Below the pieces are notes generated by a model. That model was not told where the DNA came from, made no database searches, and worked only from the letters and a program-made list of their open reading frames with translations. Of a stretch of DNA of 64,000 nt, positions 41,820-49,947 are shown in pieces. A program made the translations under genes and the position numbers. Position 1 is the stretch's first letter. The number at the start of each line of letters is the position of its first letter. Location of the stretch: the NCBI GenBank assembly GCA_964520655.1, contig CAZFNI010000006.1:1-64000 (forward strand), read 5' to 3'. The DNA comes from JACQQW01 sp964520655 (GTDB lineage: Bacteria; Omnitrophota; Gorgyraeia; Zapsychrales; Fredricksoniimonadaceae).

Positions 41820-42839
41820 ATGAACAGGCTGTATATGCCTTTGATTCTGTGCGTGATCCTTCCGACTTTGATCTGCAAGGCCGATGTAGCCCCTGTCGCT
41901 TCTTCTGATTCCACGATCAATTTAGGTGTCTTAAAGATCTATCCTGCCAAGCCGATGCCCTCTGTCCAGACAGATGATATTGATTATGGGTTTTCGACGC
42001 TTACCTTTAACGATGGTGAGGCTAAAGATGTTGTTATTGACCACAAGTCAGCATCTGGGGCAGGATTTTCATTAGTGGGTACGGCAGAGGCGGCTGAAAT
42101 GCCCGCGCCAATCATGTTGCAGGATTTCCAACGGATGATCGTGATGGTTAATGATGCGACCCGCTTAGAACAGCTAAGGCCGGTTTTGACCGAGAAAAAT
42201 TTCCAGTCGTTAACAACCAAAGTGAATTCAGGGGTCTCTCAATATACAGTGCTGGCCATGATACAGGCCATGCGTCCTTCAGAGGTGCGTATCACTGATT
42301 CCCACATCGATGCGGACCGCGCGGAATTGGCCGTTGAGGGCAGATCTTCTTATGGGTTGATGAAAGGCGTGGTCCGTGTGACGAAGAACGACGGCGCATG
42401 GAAGATCGAAAGCGAGAAATGGAATGCCGGCGATAAAGATATCAAGGGGTCTGCGCTTAACAGTGTCCCCCATACCCGTGGTGTACCGACGTTGTTCTTA
42501 GACAGGGTTTCTCCGGAATACAAGATCAACAGGAATTTTTTGACACTAAACAAGGTCCACACAACGCGCAGCAAGCGTGCCTTCATGTTCGTATTCTTGA
42601 TGAATGGCCAGAAAAAGGACCCGGGATTAGACAAAGAACATAAGAGCCGGGCGCACATGCATATTATGTGGCCGGGCTCCAGGAAAACCTTGAAGGAGCA
42701 AAAAGAGATCAAGGGCCAATACCCTGTTGATGTCTCCATAGCCAACTATGCCGATGGCTTTTCTGCGGGGGAATGGAATTTAGTGCTGCCTAACAAAAAG
42801 CCCCGTGAAATATCTGTTTCTCTCCTGTGGTCGTTTTAA
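41820..42839 (+). CDS. Secreted protein of unknown function (NTF2-like region)
   Basis: 339 residues. The ATG at 41820 is chosen over GTG 41811 because GGGGGTG serves as the ribosome-binding site. Signal peptide residues 1-22. The region around VRVTKNDGAWKIESEKWNAG resembles the end of NTF2/DUF4878-type domains. The C-terminal part (RAFMFVFLMNGQKK, EWNLVLPNKKPREISVSLLW) looks like a separate beta domain. No family assigned. The upstream 145-base gap has inverted pairs CCCTGCCT/AGGCAGGG and AAGGGA/TCCCTT around TATACT (41754-41759). Confidence 0.7.
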   Translation: MNRLYMPLILCVILPTLICKADVAPVASSDSTINLGVLKIYPAKPMPSVQTDDIDYGFSTLTFNDGEAKDVVIDHKSASGAGFSLVGTAEAAEMPAPIMLQDFQRMIVMVNDATRLEQLRPVLTEKNFQSLTTKVNSGVSQYTVLAMIQAMRPSEVRITDSHIDADRAELAVEGRSSYGLMKGVVRVTKNDGAWKIESEKWNAGDKDIKGSALNSVPHTRGVPTLFLDRVSPEYKINRNFLTLNKVHTTRSKRAFMFVFLMNGQKKDPGLDKEHKSRAHMHIMWPGSRKTLKEQKEIKGQYPVDVSIANYADGFSAGEWNLVLPNKKPREISVSLLWSF

Positions 42840-42979
42840 CTGTCCTTTGAGTCATTATAAAAAGAAGAATTAGCAAGCGTTTTCTGATATTTTTTGTGAT
42901 TAATTTTCTGTGGGTTATAAGTTATTGAAGTATAATGTCTTATAGGAATTTGTTTTTTTGTGTGGTTGTGGGCGAATGC

Positions 42980-43007
42980 TTGCATACAGGTTAAACTGTG
43001 GTAAACT
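42980..43007 (+). promoter_or_regulatory. Promoter of the PEP-CTERM gene
   Basis: TTGCAT (42980-42985), 16-base spacer, TAAACT (43002-43007), about 48 bases before the ATG at 43056, which has AAGGAAAGAAG as ribosome-binding site. The remaining 140 bases of the gap are AT-rich, with another TATAAT but no -35. Confidence 0.5.
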
Positions 43008-43055
43008 TTCCGCTATCAGGAATGATTTATGTAATATTAACCAAGGAAAGAAGCC

Positions 43056-43829
43056 ATGAAAAAGTTTATTTTTGCCTTAACAGTAACATTGATCTCGTTA
43101 GCGGGGAATGCCCACGCCTATATTGTAGACGGTTTGGTCAATGACTGGGGAGTTTCCCTGACCGCGGCGGGTGCGCAATACCGTAACTATTTAGATACCC
43201 ACTTACCTTCCAGTCCAACAGCTGATCATGTGACCGAAGATAATGTGGACTACAGGGATGGTACTGTCTTTGTCGGGCCGGGTTGGTCAGTTCATAATAT
43301 TTATGACGCTGAAGCGTTATATATGGATAATGATCTCTCCAATCTTTATCTGGCCTTGATCACGGGGTTGCCAAAATCAGAAGTGACATATCCTTCTGGG
43401 GACCTCTTCATCGATACAGGTAAGTATCAGGATCCGACCTCTCCATTCTATAACCCCAAAAAGTATCAGTATGGGATCGATATCGCTACTTCCAAACTAT
43501 ATTCTGTCGACAGCTGGCAGGATGTGGTGCATTTCGCGGATGCTAATCCCTGGCGTATTGGGGCCAGCAAAACATTCATCGCGGATGTCCCATTCTTCTA
43601 CAGCGGGGAACAAAATACTCACTATGTTCTGGAAGCGGGCGTGCCTTTGAATCTTCTTGGTTTGAAGGACAAGGATGCGGTGTACCTGCACTGGACGATG
43701 AAATGCGGTAACGATACATTAAATCTACATGGGGACGTCAATGCTGTTCCCGAACCTGCCACCATGGCTTTGTTTGGTACTGGTTTGGCGGGCATGTTGC
43801 TGCGCAGGCGTAAAGTGAACGGGGTATAA
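43056..43829 (+). CDS. PEP-CTERM sorting-signal protein
   Basis: 257 residues. Signal peptide (residues 1-21, NAHA), a Tyr/Asp-rich beta-type extracellular domain, and a C-terminus made of VPEPATMALFGTG, a short hydrophobic helix and RRRK. That is the PEP-CTERM signal recognised by exosortase, which sorts proteins to the exopolysaccharide layer. Neither exosortase nor polysaccharide genes are seen in the window. A strong terminator follows 30 bases after the stop, so the gene is probably monocistronic. Confidence 0.9.
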   Translation: MKKFIFALTVTLISLAGNAHAYIVDGLVNDWGVSLTAAGAQYRNYLDTHLPSSPTADHVTEDNVDYRDGTVFVGPGWSVHNIYDAEALYMDNDLSNLYLALITGLPKSEVTYPSGDLFIDTGKYQDPTSPFYNPKKYQYGIDIATSKLYSVDSWQDVVHFADANPWRIGASKTFIADVPFFYSGEQNTHYVLEAGVPLNLLGLKDKDAVYLHWTMKCGNDTLNLHGDVNAVPEPATMALFGTGLAGMLLRRRKVNGV

Positions 43830-43860
43830 TGATCGTACCTTTGCTGAGGTAAAGAATAGA

Positions 43861-43893
43861 AGACCGTAACTCAACGTTACGGTCTTTTTTTTT
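43861..43893 (+). terminator. Rho-independent terminator
   Basis: AGACCGTAAC (43861-43870) and GTTACGGTCT (43876-43885) form a perfect 10-bp stem with a 5-base loop, and a T-run follows. It ends the PEP-CTERM transcript. Confidence 0.93.
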
Positions 43894-43906
43894 GGAGGAA
43901 GATGAG

Positions 43907-44560
43907 ATGGTACTGTCCGATAAAAAGATCGTCCTGTTCTTGAATGTCCTGATCGGTGCATTGTTCAGCATTCATCTGCTGTTATTGATCATAAAGTTTA
44001 GCAGCGGACATGATCATGTGTTTGGCTTGATCGAGTTGTTCGACCTAAACGGCGAACACAATATCCCAACTGTCTTCTCATTCTTTCTGCTGTTCTACGC
44101 GGCTGTTCTGTTGGCGAAGATAGCATTTTCAGCTTTTCACGCCGGCCGTCCCTACCCGTGGCATTGGGCCGGTTTATCGGCGGTATTTATATGGCTTTCC
44201 TATGATGAGATGTATGAGATCCATGAGCAATGGATAACACCTATCCGCGATCATTTTCACGCGGACGGGATCTTTTATTTTATCTGGCAGCTGCCCTATC
44301 TGATCACAGGCATTTTGGTAGTGCTGTTCTATGTTCCGTTCTTTAAACAACTAGGGGGTTTCCGCCGGCGGATGTTCTTGGCGGCTGCTGTTTATCTTTT
44401 TGGTGTGGTTGTCCTGGAGTCGGTGGAGGGGTTTTATTTTTCTCAAGGCGGTGCTCAATGCCTCATGTGCCTATTAGCTGAGTCCGTGGAAGAGGCCTTG
44501 GAGATGATCGGCGTCGTTATCTTTATCGACGTATTACTGCAATATATCCGCAGCAAGTAG
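43907..44560 (+). CDS. Integral membrane protein with conserved acidic/His residues
   Basis: 217 residues with six likely membrane helices. Conserved-looking polar residues inside or next to helices are DLNGEHNIPT, SYDEMYEIHEQW and ESVEEALEMIGV, the type of Asp/Glu/His pattern found in membrane metal enzymes or proton-coupled proteins. I do not recognise a named family. GGAGGA precedes the ATG at 43907 with 8-base spacing; a TTG at 43892 overlaps that site. It lies just after the PEP-CTERM terminator and may use its own promoter. Confidence 0.8.
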   Translation: MVLSDKKIVLFLNVLIGALFSIHLLLLIIKFSSGHDHVFGLIELFDLNGEHNIPTVFSFFLLFYAAVLLAKIAFSAFHAGRPYPWHWAGLSAVFIWLSYDEMYEIHEQWITPIRDHFHADGIFYFIWQLPYLITGILVVLFYVPFFKQLGGFRRRMFLAAAVYLFGVVVLESVEGFYFSQGGAQCLMCLLAESVEEALEMIGVVIFIDVLLQYIRSK

Positions 44561-44597
44561 TATCCATTCCAGATAAATCATTGTAAAATGATCCAAT

Positions 44598-45191
44598 ATG
44601 CGGAACTTACTGATATTTGTTGCGGGCGTGGCGCTTATCTGGGGGTTGATGCAGCATCCTAAGGCGGACTGGGTCGGGATGCGCACGCCGGATGATCCTG
44701 TGCAAGTCGAGGAGAAGGCCGCTCATACATGGCAAAGCGGGAAATTCATATTAACGGCCCGCGCGAAATATCATATCCGCGCGGTCGTTTTGTCCAAGCA
44801 TAGCTATTGGTCTGGGTCGGATGAAGATAAATTAGCCCCGTATGACTTGGCCTTGGGCTGGGGTCCGATGAGCGATGCTTTGGTCATCAATCAGCTGGAC
44901 ATTTCTCAAGGTGGTCGGTGGTACCAGTATTATTGGAAAGATCAGCCGCCCATTGAACAGGGGGAGATCATCACCCACAGCGCCAATACCCATATCCTGC
45001 CGGCCACCTCAGAGGTCTTAAAACGCGTCAAGCAAGTGAGGCGTCATGATGTGGTGGAGATGGATGGATTTCTGGTGGACTCTGTTTCCCAAAAAAGCGG
45101 GGCTACATTGAAAACATCGCTGTCTCGATCGGATTCAGGGGCTGGATCATGTGAAGTTTTCTGGGTGACAGGGATAAAGATCGTCAAATAG
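44598..45191 (+). CDS. Conserved exported protein of unknown function
   Basis: 197 residues with an N-terminal signal or anchor (LLIFVAGVALIWGL). The pattern FILTARAKYHIRAVVLSKHSYWSG, APYDLALGWGPMSD, RWYQYYWK, ITHSANTHILPAT and the SDSGAGSCEVFWV ending recalls a family of conserved bacterial proteins of unknown function. TAAAAT lies 8 bases before the ATG and there is no ribosome-binding site, so the mRNA may be leaderless. It is 9 bases upstream of the DUF1653 gene. Confidence 0.8.
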   Translation: MRNLLIFVAGVALIWGLMQHPKADWVGMRTPDDPVQVEEKAAHTWQSGKFILTARAKYHIRAVVLSKHSYWSGSDEDKLAPYDLALGWGPMSDALVINQLDISQGGRWYQYYWKDQPPIEQGEIITHSANTHILPATSEVLKRVKQVRRHDVVEMDGFLVDSVSQKSGATLKTSLSRSDSGAGSCEVFWVTGIKIVK

Positions 45192-45200
45192 GAGAGAGAT

Positions 45201-45437
45201 ATGGCGGGGATAAAAAAAGGTATTTATGAACATTATAAGGGCAAGCGTTATGAGGTTGTGGGTCTTGCGCGGCACAGCGAAACCCTGGAAGAGATGGTTG
45301 TCTATAAAGCGTTATATAAGGGAGATTTTCCCCGCGGGTCATTATGGGTCAGGCCAAAAATGATGTTCACAGAAAATGTGACGGTGAAAAGGGCTGTTGT
45401 CCCCAGGTTTAAGTTCATTGGTAAAAATGGAGCATGA
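45201..45437 (+). CDS. DUF1653-domain protein
   Basis: 78 residues filled by one DUF1653 domain: GIYEHYKGKRYEVVGLARHSETLEEMVVYKALY and SLWVRPKMMFTENV are the typical blocks. It is a small beta-barrel-like cytosolic protein with no known function. AGGAGAGAG is the ribosome-binding site. Its end overlaps the start of the MnmD-like gene by 11 bases, so the two are probably translated together. Confidence 0.88.
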   Translation: MAGIKKGIYEHYKGKRYEVVGLARHSETLEEMVVYKALYKGDFPRGSLWVRPKMMFTENVTVKRAVVPRFKFIGKNGA

Positions 45438-46191
45438 GATCTTGGAAGATAATTGTAAGCCGACAGACGAGAAGATGATATTACGCTGGGACGATCAGGG
45501 GGTCCCGCATTCTGTTGTCTTCGACGATAAATATTTTTGTACCGAGGATGGTTATGCGGAATGCCGTCATGTCTCGATGATCGGCAATGATCTGGTGGCG
45601 CGTTTTAGCGGCCTTGATCCCTATATTGAGGGGACATTTACGATCATTGAGACGGGCTTTGGCACGGGTTTAAGTTTTTGCTGCGCATGGCAGATCTGGC
45701 AGGAGCATGCCCCTTCCACCTGGACGCTGCAATTCATCTCGGTAGAGCTTTATCCGTTGCCCGTGAAGGACATCGATAAAGCATTGCGTGTCTGGCCGCA
45801 GCTCGACAGGCAGCGGGAACAATTAACCGCCAGTTATCAGCCTTCCGGCGGAGGTATTGCCCATCTTCATTTTCAGGACTCGCGCGTGCGTCTGGTCTTG
45901 GTCTTTGAAGAAGTGGTGACGGCGCTGGAATTGATCGCGGCTCAAGGATTGGCCAAGGGGGGAGCGGATGCGTGGTTCTTAAACGGATTCTCTCCTTTTA
46001 AGAATCCGCTCATGTGGCGCATGGAGGTTTTCCAGGCCATGGTGCCGCTTTCTAAGAAAGGGACAACATTGTCGACGTTCACCGTCGCTGCGGCGGTACG
46101 CAGGGGATTAGAGGCCTGCGGGTTTTCTGTCCTGCGAGTGCCGGGTTTTGGCAAGAAAAAGAATGTTTTATCTGGTATTCGAAAGATTTAA
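45427..46191 (+). CDS. mnmD: tRNA 5-methylaminomethyl-2-thiouridine methyltransferase, MnmD-like
   Basis: 254 residues. It corresponds to the methyltransferase half of MnmC, which completes mnm5s2U34 in tRNAs. VPHSVVFDDKYFCTEDG, then ETGFGTGLSFCCAW (SAM-binding), QFISVELYPL, DAWFLNGFSPFKNPLMW and the GFGKKKNVL ending are the family blocks. The FAD-dependent oxidase half of the fused E. coli protein is absent, as in stand-alone MnmD. The exact start is uncertain (45427 overlaps the DUF1653 gene). MnmE and MnmG are not in the window. Confidence 0.85.
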   Translation: MEHEILEDNCKPTDEKMILRWDDQGVPHSVVFDDKYFCTEDGYAECRHVSMIGNDLVARFSGLDPYIEGTFTIIETGFGTGLSFCCAWQIWQEHAPSTWTLQFISVELYPLPVKDIDKALRVWPQLDRQREQLTASYQPSGGGIAHLHFQDSRVRLVLVFEEVVTALELIAAQGLAKGGADAWFLNGFSPFKNPLMWRMEVFQAMVPLSKKGTTLSTFTVAAAVRRGLEACGFSVLRVPGFGKKKNVLSGIRKI

Positions 46192-46192
46192 T

Positions 46193-46221
46193 TTGACAAA
46201 ACATTTTTTTTCGGGTATATT
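46193..46221 (+). promoter_or_regulatory. Promoter of the TetR-yceI unit
   Basis: TTGACA (46193-46198), 17-base spacer, TATATT (46216-46221): near consensus. The operator palindrome starts at the next base. Confidence 0.88.
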
Positions 46222-46241
46222 CATACCAACTGGTTGGTATG
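46222..46241. promoter_or_regulatory. TetR-type operator
   Basis: CATACCAAC-TG-GTTGGTATG: perfect 9-bp arms around two bases, covering the expected transcription start and ending 3 bases before the ATG of the TetR gene. The size and placement fit autorepression by the encoded regulator. Confidence 0.85.
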
Positions 46242-46244
46242 TAA

Positions 46245-46859
46245 ATGATCACACAACACGCAAAAACTCACACCAAAGACCGATTGATGGATGCGGCCCA
46301 AGACCTGATGCTGGCCAAAGGGTACGCGGCCACAACGGTCGATGATATTTGCGCCAAAGCCGAGGTCACCAAGGGGTGTTTCTTTCATTATTTTCAGAGC
46401 AAGGAAGACCTGGCTAAATCGTTATTGACCCGTCATTGTGATGTCCATCAAAAGACCAAAGAGGAAATGTTCGGTCTTGATCCCTTAGACCAGGTTTTTG
46501 GGCAGATCGATATAGCCATTGCGTCAAGTAAGAAACCAGGTGGGGCCAAGGGGTGTCTAAAAGGCACGCTGGCGCATGAATTATCCGACACGCATCCCGA
46601 GATCCGGGATATTTGCAGCACAGCATTCAAACAGATGGCAGATGATTTCGCGCAAGACCTAAAGAAGGCTAAGACCAGGTATGCACCCAAAGCAGCATTT
46701 GACCCTCATATGGTCGCCAGCCATATGATCGCTGTGTGGCAGGGGGCTCTGATCCTGGCTAAAACACATCAGGATAAAACGATCGTTGCTGAACATTTGG
46801 GGCAATTTAAGACTTATGTCCAGTTCCTATTTAGAACATCAACCAACACATCAACCTAA
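46245..46859 (+). CDS. TetR/AcrR-family transcriptional repressor
   Basis: 204 residues. The N-terminal helix-turn-helix domain (residues 8-55: RLMDAAQDLMLAKGYAATTVDDICAKAEVTKGCFFHYFQSKEDLAKSLL) is clear, followed by a helical ligand-binding domain with a Cys (GGAKGCLKGTLAHEL) seen in YcdC/NemR-like relatives. It lies directly under a palindromic operator that covers its own transcription start, and 10 bases upstream of yceI, so it probably represses itself and yceI. The inducer is unknown. The leader is short, without a clear ribosome-binding site. Confidence 0.92.
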   Translation: MITQHAKTHTKDRLMDAAQDLMLAKGYAATTVDDICAKAEVTKGCFFHYFQSKEDLAKSLLTRHCDVHQKTKEEMFGLDPLDQVFGQIDIAIASSKKPGGAKGCLKGTLAHELSDTHPEIRDICSTAFKQMADDFAQDLKKAKTRYAPKAAFDPHMVASHMIAVWQGALILAKTHQDKTIVAEHLGQFKTYVQFLFRTSTNTST

Positions 46860-46869
46860 GGAGAGACGT

Positions 46870-47457
46870 ATGAACAAGTTGTTAACCAGCATTGTTGTAG
46901 CCACAGGGGTGATCTTAAGCGGGCATGTATTTGCCGCTGATACATATGCCATCGACCCGGTGCATTCATCCATTGGGTTTAGCATCAAGCATTTGACGAT
47001 CAGCACCGTGACGGGTAATTTCAAGTCATTCACCGGTCAAGTGACGTTTGATGAGAAGGATCTGGCCAACTCCAAAGCATCTGCTTCCATCGAAGCGGCC
47101 AGCATCAATACGGAGAATGAGAAGCGCGACGGTCATTTGAAAGCTCCGGATTTCTTTGATACGGCCAAATTCCCCAAGATCGAGTTTGTCAGCAAGGCTT
47201 TCACCCAGATCGATGGTCAGTACAGGATCACCGGCGATCTGACGATCAAGGGCGTGACGAAAGAAGTTTCTATTCCGGTGGTGATCAGCGGACCGGTCAA
47301 GAATCCCATGGGCGGGGAAGCTATCGGCTTATCCGGTCAATTGACGATCAACCGTCAGGATTACGGGGTCACCTTTAACAAAGCCTTGGACAACGGCGGG
47401 CTGATGTTGGGCAATGAAGTGACGATCAATATCAATCTGGAAGCGCATAAATCGTGA
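46870..47457 (+). CDS. yceI: YceI-family periplasmic lipid-binding protein
   Basis: 195 residues. Signal peptide residues 1-22 (HVFAAD) and one YceI lipocalin-like domain: YAIDPVHSSIGFSIKHLTISTVTGNF, INTENEKRDGHLKAPDFFDTAKFPKIEF, LTIKGVTKEVSIPV and LTINRQDYGV. Family members bind polyisoprenoid chains in the periplasm. The start at 46870 follows AAGGAGAGACGT; in-frame upstream codons belong to the TetR region. Regulation by the adjacent TetR repressor is likely from position. Confidence 0.94.
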   Translation: MNKLLTSIVVATGVILSGHVFAADTYAIDPVHSSIGFSIKHLTISTVTGNFKSFTGQVTFDEKDLANSKASASIEAASINTENEKRDGHLKAPDFFDTAKFPKIEFVSKAFTQIDGQYRITGDLTIKGVTKEVSIPVVISGPVKNPMGGEAIGLSGQLTINRQDYGVTFNKALDNGGLMLGNEVTININLEAHKS

Positions 47458-47494
47458 TCCATCCTCTTTAACGGCTGGATTTTTAGGACAAATG

Positions 47495-47503
47495 TGGTAT
47501 AAT
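47495..47503 (+). promoter_or_regulatory. Extended -10 promoter for the candidate small RNA
   Basis: TGGTATAAT (47495-47503) is a consensus extended -10. The -35 position shows only CTGGAT. No sensible open reading frame starts just downstream. Confidence 0.55.
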
Positions 47504-47509
47504 TAACCA

Positions 47510-47677
47510 TTATGAAGCATTTAACGTATTGCAAACACAACCCGAAGGTCATCATGGTTTCTCTCGCGTGGAGAGATCAGGCCGGGGGAGGTGTTTGACG
47601 TACGTTTTTTAAATAGTTTTTAAGGTTGCCGTACTAAAACCACCGATCCTCGATAGAAGAAGATCGGTGGTTTTTTT
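47510..47677 (+). ncRNA. Candidate structured small RNA
   Basis: The segment runs from the predicted start after the extended -10 to a strong terminator. It contains TCTCTC/GAGAGA around GCGTG (about 47559-47576), an enclosing AACACAACCC/GGGGGAGGTGTT pairing, and GTAC blocks that could pair (about 47610 and 47631). It encodes no plausible protein. I compared it by eye with SRP RNA, 6S RNA and common riboswitches and found no match. It may instead be a long leader whose terminator controls the genes at 47702 onward. Confidence 0.4.
47636..47677 (+). terminator. Rho-independent terminator
   Basis: AAAACCACCGATC (47636-47648) pairs with GATCGGTGGTTTT (47662-47674) over a 13-base loop, with the T-run continuing to 47677. 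It lies 25 bases before the ATG at 47702, with AAAGAAAGGAGGTG in between. Confidence 0.9.
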
Positions 47678-47701
47678 ATTTTAAAGAAAGGAGGTGCGGC
47701 C

Positions 47702-47920
47702 ATGGACTATACCAATGTGTTACGGTATTTCAAAGAGGCTCTGGAAAACGAAGAGTATGAGCTCTGCCAGGGATTTATCGATCAGGCCTTGTTCGCCGGA
47801 GCGAATGATGCCCAGATCGATGAGATCATCGGGACGTTCTTAAAAGGAGACGAGAAAGCATTCGCCCTAAAGAACAGGATCGCCAAGAACAGGCTGAAGA
47901 TCTTAAGCCAGAAGAAGTAA
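47702..47920 (+). CDS. Small helical protein of unknown function
   Basis: 72 residues, no signal or membrane segment. It looks all-helical: VLRYFKEALENEEYELCQGFIDQALFAG, DAQIDEIIGTFLKGDEKAFALKNRIAKNRLKIL. The first part resembles a single TPR-like helical pair, but one repeat is too little to assign. The start is well supported by AAAGAAAGGAGGTG. It sits directly after a terminator, so expression either needs read-through (attenuation) or a promoter I do not see. Confidence 0.7.
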   Translation: MDYTNVLRYFKEALENEEYELCQGFIDQALFAGANDAQIDEIIGTFLKGDEKAFALKNRIAKNRLKILSQKK

Positions 47921-47944
47921 AAAAATACAACCAAGGAGGAGAAA

Positions 47945-47989
47945 ATGGGTATAATACAACTCTTATTGAGAAAGGAATTCAAGAGATGA
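47945..47989 (+). CDS. 14-codon leader ORF coupled to the DUF2721 gene
   Basis: ATG at 47945 follows CAAGGAGGAGAAA, a stronger ribosome-binding site than that of the next gene. It reads MGIIQLLLRKEFKR and stops at TGA 47987-47989, overlapping the DUF2721 ATG (ATGA). This is the layout of translational coupling through a leader peptide. The alternative is that TATAAT at 47949-47954 inside it is a -10 box and the ORF is accidental. Confidence 0.45.
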   Translation: MGIIQLLLRKEFKR

Positions 47990-48432
47990 CGATCACACAA
48001 TTGATCCCAATATTACAAACCTCGGTCGCGCCCTGCGTGCTGATCTCGGGTTCAGGATTATTGCTTTTAGCTCAGGCGAACCGTTTGCCCAGGCCGATCG
48101 ACCGGGCCAGGCATTTGTGTTCGCTTGTCAAGAGTAATCCTGGGCCGTCGGGGGATACGTACCGCGCCCAGTTGAAGATCTTTCATAAGCGGTGTAATCT
48201 GCTGCGTAATGCCGTTGCGCTCAACGTCATGTGTTTGGGGGCGATCGCGACCGTCATTTTATTATTATTTGTTGGGAATATCCTGGAGTTGACCTTGACC
48301 ACGCCGATCAATGTGTGTTTTGTTTTCGGCCTGATGTGCCTGCTTGGATCGTTGGCGTATTTCTTAACCGACATCTTTGTGATGTTGCATTCCCTGGAAC
48401 TTGAGATCAAAGAGACGGGCGTCCAGCTTTAA
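47986..48432 (+). CDS. DUF2721-family membrane protein
   Basis: 148 residues. Three hydrophobic helices (residues 12-30, 72-98, 102-125) and the family segments ISGSGLLLLAQANRLPRPIDRARHL and YRAQLKIFHKRCNLLRNAVALNVMC match DUF2721, a small bacterial membrane protein family of unknown function. It follows the small helical protein gene and is coupled to the 14-codon leader ORF. Its end overlaps the convergent TPR gene by 26 bases. Confidence 0.87.
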   Translation: MTITQLIPILQTSVAPCVLISGSGLLLLAQANRLPRPIDRARHLCSLVKSNPGPSGDTYRAQLKIFHKRCNLLRNAVALNVMCLGAIATVILLLFVGNILELTLTTPINVCFVFGLMCLLGSLAYFLTDIFVMLHSLELEIKETGVQL

Positions 48433-49927
48433 GCTGCAGTTCATTCAAAAATACTTCTGGTACCGGCACGCCCATCTTCAAGGCGTGCAGCGCGTCAGCG
48501 TAAGCCTGAGCGTATAACCCCAGACCATATTCTGATATAGAACGGTTGAAATATCCTTCCACAAGCGCAGGATTGAGCGCGATGGCCTGACTAAAATCTC
48601 TGACGGCATTGGCATGGTCTTTGAGCTGTCCCAAAATTGTGCCGCGTCCGATGTAGTTAGGTGCAAAATCAGGAGCCAGCGCGATAGCGCTGTCATAATC
48701 TGCCAGCGCTTGTTCGAGATCACCGTGCTCATAGAAGTAATGGGCGCGGTTGTTATATCCCGTGAACGCGTCGGGATAGGCGCGGATGACCTCATTATAA
48801 AAACTTAGGGTGTCTTTCCAGACGAGGCATTGTTGATTGGTTTTAACAGCAAGCAGAATGAGGGCAACTGCCGTGACCACGCGTCCCATGCGCGAACGGC
48901 AAAGCTTAAAAGCAAGCAGGCCCAGCAGCACACAGAACCCAAGACCTGGCAGGTACATGAAACGGTCATTGACGATCGAGGCATCAACCCCAACGTCAAA
49001 ACGCAGCAGAAAAAAAATGGAAAAGAAATAAAATCCGGCCGCAAGAACAAATAACCGGCGGCGGCGCCATAACCACAAGGCGCATAAAATAAGCATCATC
49101 AACACAACGCTGCCGCCGTATTCCCAGGAGAACATCTCAACCGGTTGGGGCAATTTGTAGTAGGCATAGACATTGATGGGACACAGGAATTTCCAAATGT
49201 AGAACATGCATGACCAGATCCAGATCAAGGCTGCCGACGCCGTATCGCTGACGGGATTGCGCATATTCTGGGCATACGTGATCCAGCCGATCCCTCCTGC
49301 GATGATCGCAAAGGGGAGTTTCTCAAAAAGTGTCAATGGGGTGATCTTCCGGCGGAAATACCAATCCAAGAGGAACAATATTAAGGGCAGACTTAAGGCC
49401 ATGGGTTTACTTAAGAGGCTAAGCAGGCATAATACAACGGCCAGGGCATAATGCCCCAGGGAGTTATGCTGGATAAAGCGGACATAAGCTAAGAGCGTCC
49501 AGACATAAAAAAGAGCATACAGGACATCTTTGCGCTCTGTCAGCCACGCGACAGATTCCACTTTCATGGGATGGATGACGAAGATGAGGATGGAAAGCGC
49601 CGCCGCCTTGGCATTGACCCCCAGGCGTTTTAATAAAAAGTAAGCGCTGACAGCGGTGGCGATGTGCAAAAGAAGATTATTTAAATGCATCACAAAAGGA
49701 TCGAATCCGGCGAATTGTTTCTCGATCGCGAAAGACAATGTTGTTAACGGCATGTATATCTTATTAATGCTCTGGCTGAAGATGTGATGCAAGGAAGCAG
49801 GAAGCCCCATGGTCACGCCGGGATTAAGCAGGATATGCTGGGGGTCATCCAGCGAAAGAAAGCCCGCGGACAAGACCGGCCAGAAGACCGCGGTACACGC
49901 AATTATTGCTATCAAAAGAATGGGCAT
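48407..49927 (-). CDS. GT-C-like membrane protein with C-terminal TPRs (TMTC/PMT-like)
   Basis: 506 residues. About ten membrane helices are followed by tetratricopeptide repeats from about residue 390 (GYNNRAHYFYEHGDLEQALADYDSAIALAPDF, NYIGRGTILGQLKDHANAVRDFSQAIALNPAL). The first loop has FLSLDDPQHILLNP, the acidic DD pair expected of GT-C mannosyltransferase-like proteins, and VIHPMKVESVAWLTERKDVL, a conserved TMTC-like block. Such proteins may glycosylate exported proteins; donor and acceptor are unknown. It diverges from the membrane-protein gene at 49948 with only 20 bases between. Confidence 0.82.
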   Translation of the reverse strand: MPILLIAIIACTAVFWPVLSAGFLSLDDPQHILLNPGVTMGLPASLHHIFSQSINKIYMPLTTLSFAIEKQFAGFDPFVMHLNNLLLHIATAVSAYFLLKRLGVNAKAAALSILIFVIHPMKVESVAWLTERKDVLYALFYVWTLLAYVRFIQHNSLGHYALAVVLCLLSLLSKPMALSLPLILFLLDWYFRRKITPLTLFEKLPFAIIAGGIGWITYAQNMRNPVSDTASAALIWIWSCMFYIWKFLCPINVYAYYKLPQPVEMFSWEYGGSVVLMMLILCALWLWRRRRLFVLAAGFYFFSIFFLLRFDVGVDASIVNDRFMYLPGLGFCVLLGLLAFKLCRSRMGRVVTAVALILLAVKTNQQCLVWKDTLSFYNEVIRAYPDAFTGYNNRAHYFYEHGDLEQALADYDSAIALAPDFAPNYIGRGTILGQLKDHANAVRDFSQAIALNPALVEGYFNRSISEYGLGLYAQAYADALHALKMGVPVPEVFLNELQLKAGRPSL

Positions 49928-49947
49928 CGTTTATACTATAGAACATA

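Noticed and set aside
47510..47677. SRP (4.5S) RNA or 6S RNA
   Set aside because: The GGAAGGAAGCAGCC core of SRP RNA and the long bulged helix of 6S RNA could not be found, although ATCAGGCCGG looked similar at first.
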